A stretch of 64,000 nt of DNA from Sphingopyxis indica (lineage in GTDB: Bacteria; Pseudomonadota; Alphaproteobacteria; Sphingomonadales; Sphingomonadaceae): assembly GCF_900188185.1 (NCBI RefSeq), contig NZ_FZPA01000011.1, positions 1-64,000 on the forward strand, given 5' to 3'. Position 1 is the stretch's first letter; each line of letters opens with the position of its first letter. Both the position numbers and the translations under genes were made by a program. This document shows, one piece after another, positions 52,085-60,795 of this stretch. The notes beneath the pieces are model-generated. The model did not search any database and was not told the origin of the DNA. It saw nothing but the letters and a program-made list of their open reading frames with translations.

Positions 52085-52576
52085 ATGACTGATTCGGGGT
52101 CGCAGCCATCAGACGAACCTGTGCGCTGGGCGCGTCTCACCGCGAAGCAACGCGCCTGTCTCGATTTGCTGCTCGAGCGCCAGACCTCCAAGCAGATCGC
52201 GCGCCGCCTGCAAATATCGAAGCAAGCGGTCGATCTCAGGATCACGACCGCCCGGCATATCCTCGGCGCCGCCAACCGCGACGAGGCCGCGCTCATCTAC
52301 GCGCGCCTCCGCCAGACCTACGACCGGATACCATGTGATCCGGTCATACTACCGCCGCGCGCCGACTTCGTGCCATCGGACTTCCCGGACGGCGAGCAGG
52401 TTCCGCTGGTGTTGAACGACAGCGTGTCCGACCCGCCGGCCAAGGGTCTGTGGAAGCACGATCATCGTCGCGCGAACCGGGGCTGGATCATGGCGGCCAT
52501 GTTGGCCTTTGTCGTTATTCTCGCCCTTGCGGCGGTGACGATCGGTGAAACACTGACGCGTCTCCTGTCCGCCTGA
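52085..52576 (+). CDS. LuxR-type HTH protein with C-terminal membrane anchor
   Basis: A 163-residue protein. Residues 15-72 form a LuxR/GerE helix-turn-helix (LTAKQRACLDLLLERQTSKQIARRLQISKQAVDLRITTARHILG). A polar linker of about 70 residues and one C-terminal membrane segment (WIMAAMLAFVVILALAAVTIG) follow. There is no autoinducer-binding or receiver domain. It is divergent from trbB across 216 bp, so it may regulate the trb operon from the membrane. Such proteins recur in sphingomonads; the signal is unknown. Confidence 0.8.
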   Translation: MTDSGSQPSDEPVRWARLTAKQRACLDLLLERQTSKQIARRLQISKQAVDLRITTARHILGAANRDEAALIYARLRQTYDRIPCDPVILPPRADFVPSDFPDGEQVPLVLNDSVSDPPAKGLWKHDHRRANRGWIMAAMLAFVVILALAAVTIGETLTRLLSA

Positions 52577-52635
52577 CCCTTTCAAACAGTCGATCAGCAA
52601 AGGCCGGAGCCCTGGCTTCCGGCAGAGGAGAAGTC

Positions 52636-52968
52636 ATGTCCAACGAAATCACCATCACGGCCGCGCGTCTCATCCGCGATGTTCCGGCTGCTGAAGTTCG
52701 CGTCGACGACGCACTCATCGCATTATCCTCGCTGATGACGAGCGTGGTAACCGCGCGGCGCGACACGGCTGGGGTGCCCGCGGCCAGGGGGCAAGCCACG
52801 ATCCGCCGGCTGATGAAGGCGCAGGTCGCGCTGGTCGGCGTCAGCGGCGATATGCTCCGCATTCATGGCGACCTCGCCGACATCGGCCGCGAGACCGCGG
52901 GCTATGACCTCCACGAATGTCCGTCGATCGCCGAGGCAGGAACAGGCTCCCAGGCCATTTGCGCCTGA
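52636..52968 (+). CDS. Hypothetical protein (110 residues)
   Basis: A helical soluble protein (TITAARLIRDVPAAEVRVDDALIALSSLM and MKAQVALVGVSGDMLRIHGDLADIGRETAG). It follows the LuxR-type gene by 59 nt on the same strand, with GGAG upstream of the ATG, so the two are probably co-transcribed. The layout hints at a partner of the regulator. I do not recognise the family. Confidence 0.65.
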   Translation: MSNEITITAARLIRDVPAAEVRVDDALIALSSLMTSVVTARRDTAGVPAARGQATIRRLMKAQVALVGVSGDMLRIHGDLADIGRETAGYDLHECPSIAEAGTGSQAICA

Positions 52969-53009
52969 CGCTGATTGACGGGCAATGGCCGCCATGAAAG
53001 TCTCGGCCC

Positions 53010-53483
53010 ATGCGTATCGCATTGTTTCTCGGCTTTCTGGCGGCTGCCATTTTCTATGCCGCCTGGCGGGGTGGCGGCCCGGAGCGGGTGATGGCTGCAA
53101 TCGCAGCGGCGATGGTGGGGCTCGATCAGCTGCTCCACGCCTTCGTTCCACCGAATTTCCTGTCGCTCGACAGCGGTCATCTCGCGATCGACCTGTTCGG
53201 AGCGGCGGCAACGATAATCCTCGCGCTTTTTGCGCATCGTTTCTGGCCCATGTGCGTCGCCGTTTTGCATATCGCTCCGCTACTGGCGCACATAAGCCGG
53301 ACAATCGACGTCAACCTTCACCCAGCAGCCTATCTCACCATGCAGGTAGCGACGTCCTGGCCCGTACCCGCGATTCTCATCTTCGCAACCTGGCGTCACC
53401 GGCGGCGGCTGGCGCGCGGCGTCAGCGAGCCGTCCTGGCAAATCTCGTCGCCGTCATCGAGCCCGACAATGGCGCGGCGCTAG
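53010..53483 (+). CDS. Small multi-pass membrane protein
   Basis: A 157-residue protein with about four membrane segments (IALFLGFLAAAIFYAAW, VMAAIAAAMVGLDQLLHAFV, IDLFGAAATIILALFAHRFW and VPAILIFATW) and a hydrophilic C-terminus. No family is recognised. Its 3' part shares DNA with the frame of the JAMM protein gene, so one of the two starts or ends must differ from what I give. The last 30 residues look less protein-like than the rest. Confidence 0.55.
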   Translation: MRIALFLGFLAAAIFYAAWRGGGPERVMAAIAAAMVGLDQLLHAFVPPNFLSLDSGHLAIDLFGAAATIILALFAHRFWPMCVAVLHIAPLLAHISRTIDVNLHPAAYLTMQVATSWPVPAILIFATWRHRRRLARGVSEPSWQISSPSSSPTMARR

Positions 53484-54421
53484 CAGAGACCCTGCTCGCC
53501 GAGCATGGCACGCTTGCCCGAATTCTTATGCAGTCGCCGGAGGCACTGGCGCGAACACTCGGCAAAGACAGCGCGGTTAGCGCATTGCTTACCGCGGCGA
53601 ACGCTGCCGCGATCGAATCGATGCGCGCCGACCTCGGCGATCGCAGCCTCGATCCCGCCAGCCCCAAGCTGCTCCGCTACCTCAAAATGTCGATGGGGGC
53701 ACTACCCCAGGAAACGCTGCGGGTGTTTTTCCTCGATCCGGCCCAGCGCCTGATTGCCGACGAGCAGTTGCAGCAGGGCACGATTGGCCATGTGGCCATC
53801 TATCCCCGCACGATATTCCGGCGCGCGATCGAGCTCGATGCCGCCGCCATCATCCTCGTCCACAACCATCCGAGCGGCGATCCGACACCGAGCGATGCCG
53901 ACGTCGCCGCGACGACCAGGCTGGCCGCTATCGGCCGTTCGCTCGACATCGAACTGCTCGAACATATCGTCGTCGCGCTTCGCGGTCACCGCCCCATCCT
54001 GAACCGCAATTCGATGCAGCGCACTCCGGCTGCCGCCGACCATCTCCTTTGCGACACATCCGCCAATTGGCGCGGCGCGCCCGACGCGGCGCGTGCGCTT
54101 GCGAACGCGCAGCGCACGGCGCGGCGGCGGCTGCTTCGCCGGCAACTCGTCGGTGCTCCCGGTCTTTTCGGCGAGCCGGCCTGGGACATGCTCATCGATC
54201 TCTTCATCCATGAGGCCGAAGCCAAACCCGTTTCGACAAGCTCGCTCTGCATCTCGTCGGGATTGCCGATGAGCAGCGCGCTGAGGCTCCTGCAGCGCCT
54301 GACCGACGCCGGCCTTGTCACGCGAGAAGCCGACCGCACCGACGGACGGCGCAACTTCATTCGCCTGGATCCCGCTCTTGGGCACCGCCTCATGGCCTAT
54401 TTTGCGGAAGGCGACGAATGA
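53252..54421 (+). CDS. RadC-like JAMM protein fused to a winged helix
   Basis: The sure part begins near 53425: a helix-hairpin-helix region (LANLVAVIEPDNGAALAETLLAEHG), then the JAMM/MPN domain with LVHNHPSGDPTPSDAD, which holds the His-x-His and Asp metal ligands. A C-terminal winged helix of MarR type (SSLCISSGLPMSSALRLLQRLTDAGLVTREADR) follows. Standard RadC has no such C-terminal domain. No ATG exists between 53252 and 53528; I list the GTG at 53252 with low trust. An ATG at 53528 would lose the helix-hairpin-helix. It may be a DNA-binding metalloprotease or nuclease-like accessory protein. Confidence 0.72.
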   Translation: MRRRFAYRSATGAHKPDNRRQPSPSSLSHHAGSDVLARTRDSHLRNLASPAAAGARRQRAVLANLVAVIEPDNGAALAETLLAEHGTLARILMQSPEALARTLGKDSAVSALLTAANAAAIESMRADLGDRSLDPASPKLLRYLKMSMGALPQETLRVFFLDPAQRLIADEQLQQGTIGHVAIYPRTIFRRAIELDAAAIILVHNHPSGDPTPSDADVAATTRLAAIGRSLDIELLEHIVVALRGHRPILNRNSMQRTPAAADHLLCDTSANWRGAPDAARALANAQRTARRRLLRRQLVGAPGLFGEPAWDMLIDLFIHEAEAKPVSTSSLCISSGLPMSSALRLLQRLTDAGLVTREADRTDGRRNFIRLDPALGHRLMAYFAEGDE

Positions 54422-54670
54422 CCGTCTCTCATGGCGGTGACCGGTTTATCCGCGGCGGCTGCCGTTCCGCAATTGGTCGACCGGCTAATGCGCCGCTTTG
54501 GCATGAGTTGAAGCCCCGTGCCGGTAAGGGAAGTCGCGACTTACGACGTGGGCAGGCGCGCGACGGATGCCCGTGATGGCGCGGACCGGATGAGCCTGGC
54601 GCGCTCATTGATCGCCGAACACCATTTCGGGGGGCATCCGGATGGCGCCCGCGGTAGGGGTGCGGCTGAA

Positions 54671-54720
54671 CTTAGGGCCGGCCGTCAGGGGAAGGCTTTC
54701 CCCCGCAGCCTGTCCCTAAG
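54671..54720 (-). terminator. Long imperfect hairpin after the porin gene
   Basis: Outer arms CTTAGGG and CCCTAAG enclose GGCC/GGCTGC segments and an inner AGGGGAA-GGC-TTTCCCC stem. It lies 11 nt past the porin stop on the operon strand. There is no clear U-tract. The rest of 54422-54731 shows only a 26-codon frame after the JAMM gene that I do not support. Confidence 0.45.
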
Positions 54721-54731
54721 CACAGTGACCG

Positions 54732-56123
54732 TCAAAAAGTCGCAGTGAGATCGGCATAGCTGTAGATCGTATCTCCGAAATCGTTGCTATTCGGAGCATT
54801 TCGCAGGAATCGCCCTTGAAACAAGACGGCGCCGCCGAAATCGAGCCGCAGAAATTTCGGAACGACCCAGTAGCGCGCACGGGCCTCGATCTGATGACCG
54901 CCGAGCCGGCTCGAGGCACCCGTCGCGTCGCGCACACCCGTCGAGGCAAAACTGTCGGTCGCGCTATCGAGCCAGGCGGCGCGATAGAAGATGAAGCCAT
55001 CCCAGCGCTTGTCCGGCTTCACCTCGAGGCGAAGCCCCGGCGAACTGATGTTGTTGCGCCCGAGCGGGCCGTAGATGCCGGTCGGGCCATAGTCGAAGCG
55101 TCGCGGACCATAGAGGCTGTCGAAGCGTCCGAACTTGCGGCCGGCATCGTCGCCGGTGGCGAGATCATATTCGACGGCGAGCCGGGGTTTCCACGCACCG
55201 TCGAACTGATAGCCAAGCTCGGCGTGCAGGAATTGCGCCGAAACGTCCAGCTTGGCCGCTCCGGCTGCGCTGCTCGCGCTGATATCGCCGAACTGATAGG
55301 CATATTCGAATTCATAATCGATCGCACCCGGCGCTGGATCGCGGAACAGGCGAACGCCTGGGGTGAACAGCTTGCGGTCGCGGGTCGCGCGCGACGGCCG
55401 GTCGTCTTCGTCGAGAGCATAGAAAAAGAGATCGAGATTCGTCGATCCGAAAAATTTCGGCTTGTTGAAGAAGCCGCCCCAGAAAATGAGATCGTCGCCT
55501 TCGTGGTCCCACTTCACCTCATTGTCGAGAATCGAAGGCTTGTCGCTCGGCAGCCGTTGCTGCGGATAGGTGTAGAAGAGTGTGAGCTGCTCCTTTCCTG
55601 CGCCGCCAAATTCGAACTTGGCACCGGTGAAGGCGTTGGTCGTGTTGCGAAAATTGTTGCGGCCCACGAGCCGGCGCGACCCGAGGTTGAGAACGAAGCG
55701 TCCCGCGTCGAGACTCGCCGTCGTTCCCCTGCCCAGCGCATCGCCGAGATCGGCGCCGAGATAGGCCTGCACCAGTTCGAGCGCATTGACTTCGCCGGTT
55801 CCGACCGAGCTGCCCGGGTCGTCATCATAGGCGCGGGCATCGATCAGTTCGCCGCCTATGCGGATCGGTCCGGTGTCATATTCGGCGAACAACGACGTGC
55901 GCAGGCTTATCAGGTCATCATTCTTGTCGAGGCCCGGCCGAAACTGGTTCGACAGGGTCTCGTACCGGATGCGGGCACTTCCCGACACGGTAAGGCCTTC
56001 GGGATCGCCGAGAGCCTGTTGCAGGGTCCAGGGTTCCGTCGAGGCCTTATCCTGGGCCGCGGCCGGCAGAGCAAAAAGCGCCGTTCCGACAAGGGCGACA
56101 CGCGCGAGTGAGCGGGCGATCAT
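54732..56123 (-). CDS. Alginate-export-type outer-membrane porin
   Basis: A 463-residue protein with a signal peptide (SLARVALVGTALFALPAAAQ) and a long beta-barrel region of alternating strands ending in ADLTATF. The pattern (SARIRYETLSNQFRPGL, RTSLFAEYDTGPIRIGGELID and GRFVLNLGSRRLVGRNNFRN) matches the alginate_exp family. Here it is the last gene of a sulfate-transport operon, so it probably passes sulfate or organosulfur compounds rather than alginate. The ATG at 56123 has GGAGG 6 nt upstream; the ATG at 56129 abuts that site. Confidence 0.87.
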   Translation of the reverse strand: MIARSLARVALVGTALFALPAAAQDKASTEPWTLQQALGDPEGLTVSGSARIRYETLSNQFRPGLDKNDDLISLRTSLFAEYDTGPIRIGGELIDARAYDDDPGSSVGTGEVNALELVQAYLGADLGDALGRGTTASLDAGRFVLNLGSRRLVGRNNFRNTTNAFTGAKFEFGGAGKEQLTLFYTYPQQRLPSDKPSILDNEVKWDHEGDDLIFWGGFFNKPKFFGSTNLDLFFYALDEDDRPSRATRDRKLFTPGVRLFRDPAPGAIDYEFEYAYQFGDISASSAAGAAKLDVSAQFLHAELGYQFDGAWKPRLAVEYDLATGDDAGRKFGRFDSLYGPRRFDYGPTGIYGPLGRNNISSPGLRLEVKPDKRWDGFIFYRAAWLDSATDSFASTGVRDATGASSRLGGHQIEARARYWVVPKFLRLDFGGAVLFQGRFLRNAPNSNDFGDTIYSYADLTATF

Positions 56124-56184
56124 AGACATCCTCCATGGCGATCGCGACGCATCCGGTCGTCCGGCAGGCATCAATTGAAAAGGG

Positions 56185-56367
56185 TCAGTTGTGTCGAAGA
56201 CGGGTCTTCTCGGTCACGTCGATCTGGACCACCCGGTCTTCGTGTACGGTGATGGCGATCGATCCGTAGCGCAGGTTGAGGAGAGCCTCGCGTATCGACG
56301 CGAGACTCTCCTCGATCTGGCGGCGCTTGTCGGGAGCCACGCGGCCGGATGTCGATTCGTCGGTCAT
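56185..56367 (-). CDS. YezD-family (DUF2292) small protein
   Basis: A 60-residue protein with a helix ([22 protein letters not shown]) and a beta hairpin ([22 protein letters not shown]), the DUF2292/YezD pattern. Members are found beside sulfate and sulfur-assimilation genes in many bacteria; the molecular role is unknown. The ATG overlaps the cysA stop (ATGA). Confidence 0.88.
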   Translation of the reverse strand: MTDESTSGRVAPDKRRQIEESLASIREALLNLRYGSIAITVHEDRVVQIDVTEKTRLRHN

Positions 56368-57413
56368 TGCTGTACTCCTTCTGCAAAGAGCATGCCCCTG
56401 TTAATCCTGAGCCCCAGGCGCTGGCCGATTTGCGGCGGCGACGAAGCCGCGCTCATGTCGATTTCAAGGGGCTTATCGACGCCGGCCACTTCGCCTTCGA
56501 TCCGCCAGTCGCCGCCGCGCCGATAGACGCCGGTTACCAGAACCGGCAGGCAGCCGGCACCTTCGCCGCAAACCGAAACATCGTGCGGACGAAAATCGAG
56601 GCGCGCGGGGCCATCCCCGGCGGGCGCCACCTCGACATCGATCGCCCGGTCGAAGAACTGGGGGCGACCGGCGACAACCGACACCGGAAGGCTGTTGGTC
56701 TCGCCCACGAAGTCGGAAACGAAACCGCTGCTCGGCTTCATGTAGATTTCCTCGGGCGTGCCGACCTGCTCGATCACCCCATGGTCCATGACGACAACGC
56801 GGTCGGCAAGTTCCAGCGCCTCCTCCTGATCGTGGGTCACGAAGATGGTGGTCAGCCCCATCTGCCCGTGAAGGTGCCGAAGCCATCGCCGCAGATCTTT
56901 GCGAACCTTGGCGTCGAGCGCGCCGAAGGGTTCGTCGAGGAGCAGCAATTGCGGTTCGACCGCCAGCGCCCGCGCCAGCGCGACGCGCTGGCGCTGACCG
57001 CCCGAGAGCTGTGCCGGATATCGTCCGCCGAGTCCGCCGAGCTGGACGAGCTGCAGCAACTCCTCCGCCCGCGCGCGTATCTGCGCTTTCGGCGGTCGCT
57101 GCCGGCGGCTGCGTACGCTGAGGCCGAAGGCGACATTCTGTGCCACCGTCATATGCTTGAACAGCGCATAGTGCTGAAAAACGAACCCGACCTTGCGATC
57201 GGCAACCTTGAGCCCCGTCACGTCTTCGCCGTTAAAGGACACCTGGCCCTCGTCGGGAAATTCGAGCCCGGCGATGATCCTGAGCAGAGTCGTCTTTCCC
57301 GATCCCGAGGGGCCGAGCAGCGCGAGGAACTCGCCGCTGCGTACGTCAAGGGAGATGTCATTCAGCGCCGCATAGCTGCCGAAGCGCTTGCTGATATTGT
57401 CAATGCCAATCAA
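56364..57413 (-). CDS. cysA: Sulfate/thiosulfate ABC transporter ATPase
   Basis: A 349-residue ATPase: Walker [10 protein letters not shown] (near residue 36), Q-loop FQHYALF, signature [15 protein letters not shown], Walker [13 protein letters not shown] and the switch His in [12 protein letters not shown]-terminal TOBE region of about 110 residues follows. I chose a TTG start at 57413 that overlaps the cysW stop, with GGAGG upstream; it gives the usual family length and begins (M)[11 protein letters not shown]. It drives import through CysT and CysW. Confidence 0.94.
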   Translation of the reverse strand: MIGIDNISKRFGSYAALNDISLDVRSGEFLALLGPSGSGKTTLLRIIAGLEFPDEGQVSFNGEDVTGLKVADRKVGFVFQHYALFKHMTVAQNVAFGLSVRSRRQRPPKAQIRARAEELLQLVQLGGLGGRYPAQLSGGQRQRVALARALAVEPQLLLLDEPFGALDAKVRKDLRRWLRHLHGQMGLTTIFVTHDQEEALELADRVVVMDHGVIEQVGTPEEIYMKPSSGFVSDFVGETNSLPVSVVAGRPQFFDRAIDVEVAPAGDGPARLDFRPHDVSVCGEGAGCLPVLVTGVYRRGGDWRIEGEVAGVDKPLEIDMSAASSPPQIGQRLGLRINRGMLFAEGVQQ

Positions 57414-58243
57414 TGTCCTGCGCCTCCGCGATGATAGTCGAAACGCCATTCGACGATCGACTTGAGCACCAGCGTCACCAGGGCGAGCAACGCGAGCAAG
57501 GACGCGACCGCGAAAGCCGCGACGAAATTATATTCATTGTAGAGAATCTCGACATGGAGCGGCATCGTGTTGGTGATGCCGCGCAAATGGCCAGACACCA
57601 CCGAAACCGCGCCGAACTCGCCCATCGCCCGCGCATTGCAGAGCAGCACCCCGTAGAGGAGGCCCCAGCGGATATTGGGCAGAGTCACGCGCCAGAAGGT
57701 CTGGAAACCCGAGGCGCCAAGCGACAGGCTCGCCTCCTCATCGTCGCGGCCCTGTTCGCTCATCAACGGAATGAGTTCGCGCGCCACGAAAGGAAAGGTG
57801 ACGAAGATCGTCGCAAGCAATATGCCCGGCACCGCGAAGATGATCTCGATGTCGTGCGCGCGCAGCCATGGCCCCAGCCAGCCCTGCGCGCCGAACAACA
57901 GCACATAGATGAGGCCCGCGACAACCGGCGATACCGAAAAGGGCAGATCGATGAAAGAGATCAGCAGGCTCTTGCCGGGGAAGTCGAACTTCGCGATCGC
58001 CCACGCGGCCGCAATGCCGAAGACGATGTTGAGCGGCACACTTATGCCTGCAACAAGGAGCGTCAGCCTGATCGCCGCAAGCGCGTCGGGCTCGGTGACG
58101 GCACTGCCGAATGCGGTCGCGCCCTTGGAAAGCGCCTCGCCGAAGACCGCCGCGAGCGGCAGGACGAGGAAGAGCGCAAGAAAGAGAACGGCGACCGCGA
58201 TGAGGCCGTAGCGGGCGGCGGGACGGGAATTCTCGCGGTGCAT
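57410..58243 (-). CDS. cysW: Sulfate ABC transporter permease CysW
   Basis: A 277-residue inner-membrane permease with six membrane segments. The EAA loop reads [30 protein letters not shown], where it contacts CysA. The start overlaps the cysT stop by one base and its stop overlaps the cysA start. The C-terminus ends [12 protein letters not shown]. Confidence 0.94.
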   Translation of the reverse strand: MHRENSRPAARYGLIAVAVLFLALFLVLPLAAVFGEALSKGATAFGSAVTEPDALAAIRLTLLVAGISVPLNIVFGIAAAWAIAKFDFPGKSLLISFIDLPFSVSPVVAGLIYVLLFGAQGWLGPWLRAHDIEIIFAVPGILLATIFVTFPFVARELIPLMSEQGRDDEEASLSLGASGFQTFWRVTLPNIRWGLLYGVLLCNARAMGEFGAVSVVSGHLRGITNTMPLHVEILYNEYNFVAAFAVASLLALLALVTLVLKSIVEWRFDYHRGGAGH

Positions 58244-59136
58244 CAGCCATCCATCCGCTTGCGGCTCCAGGCCTGAATCAGATTGATCAGGAGGAGCATC
58301 GCGAAAGATGCGACGAGCATCACCGTCGCGATCGCCGTGGCGGCCGCATAATTATATTGCTCAAGCTGCGTCACTATCAGAAGCGGTGCGATCTCGGACT
58401 CGAACGGCATATTGCCCGCGATAAAGATTACCGAGCCATATTCGCCGACGCCCCGGGCGAAAGCGAGGGCGAAGCCGGTCAATAACGCAGGGAGGATCGC
58501 TGGCAGGATGATTCGAAAGAATATCTGCCACGGCCGCGCCCCGAGCGAGAGCGCCGCTTCCTCGACCTCGGCGCTCATATCCTCGAGAACGGGTTCGACC
58601 GAGCGGACGATGAACGGCAACCCGATGAAGATCAGGGCCACGGTGATCCCGATCGGATTATAGGCGACCGCGATGCCGAGAGGTTCCAGATATTGTCCGA
58701 CCCAGCCATTGCCCGCATAAATCGCGGTCAGGGCGATGCCGGCGACGGCGGTCGGAAGCGCGAAGGGAAGATCGACGAGCGCATTGACAATCCGCTTGCC
58801 GGGAAACTGGTAGCGCACCAGCACCCAAGCGGTAACCAGACCGAATATGGCATTGATGATCGCGGCCACGAACGCTGTCCCGAAGCTGACCTTGTAGGCG
58901 GCGATCGCCCGCGGCGAGAGGCCCGCCGCGACGAACTCCGCCCAGCCCATTCCTGCCGACTTGATGAACACGGTGCTGAGCGGGATGAGAACGATCAGCG
59001 AAAGCCATGCGATCGTCAGGCCCATCGTCAAGCCGAAACCGGGGATGATCGATTGCGACCGGCGGCTCCCGCCTCGCGTTTCGGCCGCAAGGCCGGGGGC
59101 GGGCATCTGCAGCGGACTGCTCAATGCTATCTCCAT
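58243..59136 (-). CDS. cysT: Sulfate ABC transporter permease CysT
   Basis: A 297-residue inner-membrane permease with six membrane segments and the EAA loop [30 protein letters not shown]. It begins five bases after the binding-protein stop. The block [20 protein letters not shown] is typical of CysT/CysU. It pairs with CysW. Confidence 0.94.
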   Translation of the reverse strand: MEIALSSPLQMPAPGLAAETRGGSRRSQSIIPGFGLTMGLTIAWLSLIVLIPLSTVFIKSAGMGWAEFVAAGLSPRAIAAYKVSFGTAFVAAIINAIFGLVTAWVLVRYQFPGKRIVNALVDLPFALPTAVAGIALTAIYAGNGWVGQYLEPLGIAVAYNPIGITVALIFIGLPFIVRSVEPVLEDMSAEVEEAALSLGARPWQIFFRIILPAILPALLTGFALAFARGVGEYGSVIFIAGNMPFESEIAPLLIVTQLEQYNYAAATAIATVMLVASFAMLLLINLIQAWSRKRMDG

Positions 59137-59141
59137 TGCGT

Positions 59142-60194
59142 TTATCTTTTCGTCTTGGCGAAAATCTCGTCGAACACGCCGCCGTCGTTGAAGAAGCGCT
59201 TTTGCGCCGCCTGCCAGCCGCCGAACTCGTCATCGACGGTGACGAGGTTCACCTTCGGGAATTGCGAAGCATATTTTGCCTCGGCTTCCGGGCTGATCGG
59301 ACGGTAGTAATTCTTGCCGATGATGTCCTGCGCCTCGGGCGTGTAGAGATATTTGAGATAGGCTTCGGCGAGCTGGAAATTGCCGTGGCGCTTTGCATTG
59401 CCGTCGAGAACGGCGACGGGCGGCTCGGCAAGGATCGAGATCGACGGTACGACGATATCGAACTTGCCCTTGCCGAGCTCTTTCTGCGCAAGGAAGGCTT
59501 CATTCTCCCACGCGAGCAGCACGTCGCCGATGCCGCGCTCGACGAAGGTGGTCGTCGACCCGCGGGCCCCGCTGTCGAGGACCGGGACATTGGCGAATAA
59601 TTTCGTGACATAGTCCCGTGCGGCGGCGTCAGATCCGTATTTCTTGAGCGCATAAGCCCAGGCGGCGAGGAAATTCCAGCGTGCGCCGCCGCTGGTCTTG
59701 GGGTTCGGTGTAATCACCTTGACGCCGGGCTTGATCAGATCGTCCCAATCCTTGATGCCCTTCGGATTGCCCGCGCGCACGAGGAAGACGATCGTCGAGG
59801 TATAAGGCGAGCTGTTGTTGGCGAGGCGCTTTTGCCAGCCTGGCGACAGCGCATCGGTTCGCGCGGCGATCTCGTCGATGTCATAGGCGAGCGCGAGCGT
59901 GACAACGTCGGCGTCCAGACCGTCAATCACCGCGCGCGCCTGCTTTCCGGCACCGCCATGGCTCATGGTGATCTTGACGTCCTGACCGGTCTCCGCCTTC
60001 CACTTGGCGGCGAATTTCGGATTGATCTCGGCATAAAGTTCCCGCGTCGGATCATAAGATACGTTGAGAAGTTCGGCCTTCTGCACGGCGCCGCCGCCGT
60101 CGTCGGACCCGCTCGAGCAGCTCGCCAGACCGGTAGCGGCGACGACCATGCACAGTCCTGCCACCAGCAGGCGCGGTTTCCGAAACGCTTTCAT
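59142..60194 (-). CDS. Sulfate-binding protein, predicted lipoprotein
   Basis: A 350-residue periplasmic binding protein of the Sbp/CysP family: [53 protein letters not shown] and [20 protein letters not shown]. The signal sequence ends with a lipobox (GLASC), so it should be anchored as a lipoprotein. Well-known Sbp and CysP of E. coli are soluble, so this is a variation. GGGAG precedes the ATG at 60194. It is first in the operon and lies downstream of a CCTA...TAGG palindrome. Confidence 0.92.
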   Translation of the reverse strand: MKAFRKPRLLVAGLCMVVAATGLASCSSGSDDGGGAVQKAELLNVSYDPTRELYAEINPKFAAKWKAETGQDVKITMSHGGAGKQARAVIDGLDADVVTLALAYDIDEIAARTDALSPGWQKRLANNSSPYTSTIVFLVRAGNPKGIKDWDDLIKPGVKVITPNPKTSGGARWNFLAAWAYALKKYGSDAAARDYVTKLFANVPVLDSGARGSTTTFVERGIGDVLLAWENEAFLAQKELGKGKFDIVVPSISILAEPPVAVLDGNAKRHGNFQLAEAYLKYLYTPEAQDIIGKNYYRPISPEAEAKYASQFPKVNLVTVDDEFGGWQAAQKRFFNDGGVFDEIFAKTKR

Positions 60195-60250
60195 GATAGT
60201 CTCCCTCACTCGCGTGGGGCCTCGCCCCACGCCAATCCCCATTAACTCTA

Positions 60251-60263
60251 CCTAGATAGTAGG
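60251..60263. promoter_or_regulatory. Candidate Rrf2 operator upstream of the sulfate operon
   Basis: CCTA-GATAG-TAGG in the 92-bp gap between rrf2 and the binding-protein gene. Similar CCTA...TAGG palindromes occur at 60766 and 62543. The spacing between half-sites differs among the three (5, 9 and 9 bp). Confidence 0.5.
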
Positions 60264-60286
60264 GATATTCAAGCGAGAAAATCTAT

Positions 60287-60745
60287 CTAGCCGACGAGGC
60301 GCTCTTCCTTCCCGGTGAGCGGCGTCGCGGGCGCACCCGCCAAGGCGTCGGCCAGCGTGCGATTGTCGAGGATACGGCGACTGGCATCATAGGCCCGGCC
60401 GAACTCGCGCCGGATCTCGCACAGCGCTTCGCTTTCACATTCGTCGCAGGGGCGATACGCCTGGCGAGAGAGACAGGGCAGCGGCGCGAGCGGGCCGTCG
60501 AAAAGTCGCAGTATCTCTCCGAAGCTCACGGTGTCCGAGGGGCGGAGCATGACGTAGCCCCCGCTCTTTCCCCTCCGACTCTCGAGAATCCCGGCCTTTT
60601 TCAGGTCGAGGAGTATTTGTTCAAGGAACTTGTGGGGTATCGCGTGCCGCCGGGCGATCTCCGCACTGGTGATTGTTTCGCCCTCGGGGAGCGCGGCCAC
60701 CGACAGCAAAGCCCGGAACGCATATTTGGCCTTGTTCGAAATCAT
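60287..60745 (-). CDS. Rrf2-family regulator with cysteine cluster
   Basis: A 152-residue regulator. The winged helix covers residues 1-75 (ITSAEIARRHAIPHKFLEQILLDLKKAGILESRRGKSGGYVM). Cysteines in PCLSRQAYRPCDECESEALC could hold an iron-sulfur cluster as in IscR, although an extra Cys makes the spacing different. It is the likely regulator of the flanking sulfur genes, comparable to CymR/CysB-type control in other bacteria. Its own promoter has a palindrome at 60766. Confidence 0.88.
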   Translation of the reverse strand: MISNKAKYAFRALLSVAALPEGETITSAEIARRHAIPHKFLEQILLDLKKAGILESRRGKSGGYVMLRPSDTVSFGEILRLFDGPLAPLPCLSRQAYRPCDECESEALCEIRREFGRAYDASRRILDNRTLADALAGAPATPLTGKEERLVG

Positions 60746-60765
60746 CGCCTGCTCCTAGCACATTC

Positions 60766-60782
60766 CCTATTAAATAAATAGG
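60766..60782. promoter_or_regulatory. Candidate Rrf2 operator upstream of rrf2
   Basis: CCTATT-AAATA-AATAGG, a perfect AT-rich inverted repeat 20 nt before the rrf2 ATG. It fits autoregulation. Confidence 0.55.
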
Positions 60783-60795
60783 TTTTATAAAGTCG

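Noticed and set aside
52985-53252. N-terminal extension of the JAMM protein from an ATG at 52985
   Set aside because: The extension is Arg/Ser-rich without structure and lies in the wrong frame of a credible membrane-protein gene.
54431-54514. A 26-codon peptide gene after the JAMM gene
   Set aside because: It has no ribosome-binding site or conserved feature.
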